Source: Streptomyces sp. NBC_00878
GTDB lineage: Bacteria > Actinomycetota > Actinomycetes > Streptomycetales > Streptomycetaceae
DNA: 64,000 bases
NCBI RefSeq assembly: GCF_026341515.1
Contig: NZ_JAPEOK010000003.1
Coordinates: forward strand, 1-64,000
Direction: 5' to 3'
The notes under the pieces are model-generated. The model did not search any database, was not told the origin of the DNA, and worked only from the letters and a program-made list of their open reading frames with translations. Positions 61,720-64,000 of this stretch are shown piece after piece. The position numbers and the translations under genes were made by a program. How positions within the stretch are numbered: the stretch's first letter is position 1; each line of letters begins with the position of its first letter.

Positions 61720-61730
61720 GAGAGGCCCCG

Positions 61731-62162
61731 ATGACACGCGTTGCCCTGGTCACCCTCGTCGTCGACGACTACGACGAGGCGATCCGCTTCTACACCGAGG
61801 CCCTCGGATTCCGGCTCGCCGAGGACACCCCGCGCCCCGACGGCTCCCGCTGGGTCGTCGTGGAGCCGGACACCGGCGGGCCCGGCACCGGGCTCCTGCT
61901 GGCCCGTGCCAAGGGCGAGGCACAGCGCGGCCGGGTCGGCGACCAGACCGGCGGACGCGTGGGCTTCTTCCTGCACACCGACGACTTCGCGCGCGACCAC
62001 GCACGGATGACCGCGGCGGGCGTGACCTTCCTGGAGGAGCCGCGCCACGAGACGTACGGCTCGGTCGCCGTCTTCCAGGACCTGTACGGCAACCGGTGGG
62101 ACCTGTTGCAGCCCGCCGCCCACGACCCGCAACCCGCCGCTCCCGACGCAACCACCCAGTGA
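61731..62162 (+). CDS. VOC (glyoxalase/bleomycin-resistance-like) family protein
   Basis: 143 residues. It starts [20 protein letters not shown] with the first metal-ligand strand replaced (Val rather than His), then [41 protein letters not shown] and the last strand [13 protein letters not shown] with Asp/Glu-side ligands. The beta-alpha-beta-beta-beta layout repeats twice, as expected. GAGAGGCC lies before the ATG. Many members bind or modify small toxic ligands; the role here is unassigned. Confidence 0.87.
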   Translation: MTRVALVTLVVDDYDEAIRFYTEALGFRLAEDTPRPDGSRWVVVEPDTGGPGTGLLLARAKGEAQRGRVGDQTGGRVGFFLHTDDFARDHARMTAAGVTFLEEPRHETYGSVAVFQDLYGNRWDLLQPAAHDPQPAAPDATTQ

Positions 62163-62218
62163 TCAGCACTTCCCATCCACAGATGACACCCACCGACAAC
62201 CTGCCGAGGAAACAGCGC

Positions 62219-63283
62219 ATGACCGCGTCCCGTATCGACATCGACACCATCCGCCGGCTCCCCAAGGCCGTCCTGCACGACCACCTCGACGGCGGGCTGC
62301 GGCCCGCGACGCTCGTCGAACTCGCCGACGCGGTCGGCCACACGCTCCCCACCACCGACCCGGACGCGCTCGCCGCCTGGTACTTCGAGGCGGCCGGCTC
62401 CGGCGACCTGGTCCGCTACATAGGCACCTTCGAGCACACCCTCGCCGTGCTGCAGACCCGCGAGGGACTGCTGCGGACCGCCGAGGAGTACGTGCTCGAC
62501 CTGGCCGAGGACGGTGTCGTCTACGGCGAGGTGCGCTACGCCCCCGAGCTGATGCTGAACGGCGGGCTCGCCCTGCCCGAGGTCGTCGAGACCGTCCAGG
62601 AGGGTCTGGCCGCCGGTATGGCGAAGGCGGCGGCCGCCGGTACCCCGGTCCGGGTCGGCACCCTGCTGTGCGGGATGCGGATGTTCGACCGCAGCCGCGA
62701 GATCGCGGACCTGGCGGTGACGTTCCGGGACGCGGGCGTCGTCGGCTTCGACATCGCGGGCGCCGAGGACGGCTTCCCGCCCGCCGACCACCTCGCCGCC
62801 TTCGAGCACCTGCGCGTCGAGAACGTCCCGTTCACCATCCACGCCGGTGAGGCCCACGGCCTGCCCAGCATCCACCAGGCCCTCCAGGTCTGCGGAGCCC
62901 AGCGCATCGGTCACGGCGTCCGCATCACCGAGGACATCGTGGACGGCAAGCTCGGCCGCGTCGCGGGCTGGGTGCGCGACCGCCGGATCGCCCTGGAGAT
63001 GTGCCCCACCTCGAACCTCCAGACGGGCGCGGCCACGTCGATCGCCGACCACCCGATCACGCACCTGCGTGACCTGGGCTTCCGCGTGACCCTCAACACC
63101 GACAACCGTCTGGTGTCCGGTACGACCATGACCCGCGAGATGTCCCTGCTCGTCGACGAGGCGGGCTGGACCCTCGACGACCTGCGCACGGTCACGGTCA
63201 ACGCCCTGAAGAGCGCCTTCATCCCGTTCGACGAGCGGGCCGCCCTGATCCGGGACGTCGTCCTGCCGGGCTACGAGCTCTGA
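62219..63283 (+). CDS. add: Adenosine deaminase
   Basis: 354 residues from ATG 62219 after GAGGAAAC. Zinc motif [11 protein letters not shown] (His residues near 20-22), [12 protein letters not shown] with the zinc His and catalytic Glu, QRIGHGVR and the [11 protein letters not shown] and [11 protein letters not shown] segments are all characteristic of true adenosine deaminases. It converts adenosine and deoxyadenosine to inosine forms in purine salvage. It starts 57 bp after the VOC gene on the same strand. Confidence 0.93.
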   Translation: MTASRIDIDTIRRLPKAVLHDHLDGGLRPATLVELADAVGHTLPTTDPDALAAWYFEAAGSGDLVRYIGTFEHTLAVLQTREGLLRTAEEYVLDLAEDGVVYGEVRYAPELMLNGGLALPEVVETVQEGLAAGMAKAAAAGTPVRVGTLLCGMRMFDRSREIADLAVTFRDAGVVGFDIAGAEDGFPPADHLAAFEHLRVENVPFTIHAGEAHGLPSIHQALQVCGAQRIGHGVRITEDIVDGKLGRVAGWVRDRRIALEMCPTSNLQTGAATSIADHPITHLRDLGFRVTLNTDNRLVSGTTMTREMSLLVDEAGWTLDDLRTVTVNALKSAFIPFDERAALIRDVVLPGYEL

Positions 63284-63290
63284 GCACCCC

Positions 63291-63328
63291 GGGGCCGGCC
63301 GGACCGTGCGGCGGTTCCGGTCGGCCCC
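63291..63328. terminator. Hairpin terminator between convergent genes
   Basis: GGGGCCGGCCGGACC pairs with GGTTCCGGTCGGCCCC with one mismatch and one bulge around GTGCGGC. It probably ends the add and carotenoid-oxygenase transcripts. Confidence 0.7.
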
Positions 63329-63337
63329 CAGGGGCTC

Positions 63338-64000
63338 TCACGCGTCCGGCACCCAGCTCCCGTGGAAGCCCAGCGGCACCCGCCCCGGCAGATGGACCCG
63401 GGCGACCGGCTCACCCGTGAAGTCCTGAGCCGACAGGATCAGCAGATCGGCGGCGCCCCGGTCGGGATTGTGCACGTACGCCAGCGTGTAGCCGTCGTCC
63501 TCCGCGGCCCGCGCGGCCGTCGGATCCGAGGCCACGAACACCGCCTCGCCCACCGCCGCGTTCCGGGGCAGCCGGTGCACCTGCGAGGTACCGCGGAACA
63601 GGTCCTGCTTGACCAGCTCGCTGCTGAAGGCCCGGTCGGGCGGGGTCCCGTCGGCCGTCACATACGCCAGCGACATCTCGGCGGCGGCCGTCGTGTACCC
63701 GTACCGGTGCCTGCGCGCGACCAGCGCCTCGTTGACGCGCGGGAACTCCTGCGGCCGGTCGTCCAGGACCTTGGTGTGGACGCGGCCCCGGTCGCGGTCG
63801 ATGGTCCAGCGGTGCAGCCGGACGGTCCCTGCCCCGTAGGGCCCGCCGGAGCCACGTCCCGCGACGAAGAAGGGCGCCGGATAGGCCGTGAAGTCGACGA
63901 CCACCGACGACCCCTCGTCGTACGCGTTGAGGGTGTGCGAGTAGTACGTCGGCTCCACCTCGAACCAGCGGACAGGCCCGCCGGCCCGCGGCAGGACACC
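63338..64000 (-). CDS. Carotenoid oxygenase family protein, C-terminal part
   Basis: C-terminal 220 residues; the N terminus is outside the window. The frame is open to the edge (PRAGGPVRWFEVEPTYYSHTL). Carotenoid-cleavage dioxygenases carry a four-His iron site; a late His is in the terminal LPGRVPLGFHGSWVP, and others are seen in YYSHTLNAYDEG and LAYVHNPD. The end LPGRVPLGFHGSWVP is characteristic of the family. It cleaves carotenoids or stilbenes to aldehydes. It converges with add. Confidence 0.85.
   Translation of the reverse strand, partial: GVLPRAGGPVRWFEVEPTYYSHTLNAYDEGSSVVVDFTAYPAPFFVAGRGSGGPYGAGTVRLHRWTIDRDRGRVHTKVLDDRPQEFPRVNEALVARRHRYGYTTAAAEMSLAYVTADGTPPDRAFSSELVKQDLFRGTSQVHRLPRNAAVGEAVFVASDPTAARAAEDDGYTLAYVHNPDRGAADLLILSAQDFTGEPVARVHLPGRVPLGFHGSWVPDA

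Overview
This is a high-G+C (low-70s per cent by eye) chromosomal window from an actinomycete, almost certainly Streptomyces. Third codon positions are nearly always G or C, GTG and TTG starts are common, and the content is typical of the genus: an NsdA-like differentiation regulator, DUF397, SPW-repeat and GlsB-type proteins, a chitinase with DasR-type operators, an ECF42 sigma factor and a UrtABCDE transporter. No rRNA, tRNA, CRISPR array, transposase or replication origin was seen.

Layout. 1-4.7 kb: an acyl-CoA ligase (cut by the window edge) diverges from a four-gene operon of crotonase, a double OB-fold DUF35 protein and two thiolase-like proteins without the nucleophilic cysteine, resembling steroid or acyl side-chain retro-aldolase systems. 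4.7-9.8 kb: DUF397, ACT and a 1,007-residue LAL/LuxR regulator, then a gene-free 0.5 kb with a purine tract and an array of 14-bp units that form overlapping palindromes. 9.8-17.4 kb: an iron-regulated NRPS-independent siderophore locus (ATP-grasp, two IucA/IucC synthetases, PLP decarboxylase; divergent FhuF-type reductase behind an iron box). 17.4-29 kb: cell-wall amidase, APH kinase, nsdA, SpoIIE-type phosphatase, baeRF protein, tripeptidyl aminopeptidase and several gene remnants. 29-43.4 kb: GNAT acetyltransferases, Ogt with a 2OG-Fe(II) oxygenase, an ArsR-SRPBCC fusion with a palindromic operator, photolyase, SDR and a LysR regulator. 43.5-46.2 kb: a cysteine-containing leader peptide followed by sulfonate genes ssuE/ssuD around an internally deleted SfnB/DszC-type gene. 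46.3-48 kb: a nucleotidyltransferase gene broken by a LAGLIDADG homing endonuclease whose stop overlaps the start of a second copy of the same gene. 48-49.6 kb: an ECF42 sigma factor with its DGPF/YCII partner. 49.7-56.6 kb: urea ABC transporter urtABCDE with a GlnR-like promoter element, plus a cytoplasmic receptor-like protein and a MarR regulator. 56.7-64 kb: aldehyde dehydrogenase, GH19 chitinase, secreted PI-PLC, dienelactone hydrolase, VOC protein, adenosine deaminase and a partial carotenoid oxygenase.

Two themes run through the window. Short tandem repeats (9, 10, 12, 14, 18 and 26 bp units) occur both inside genes and between them. There are also several decayed genes, at least two of which keep both ends but have lost the middle. 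The most unusual loci are the homing-endonuclease/nucleotidyltransferase cassette, the 14-bp overlapping-palindrome array and the mixed ATP-grasp/NIS siderophore operon.
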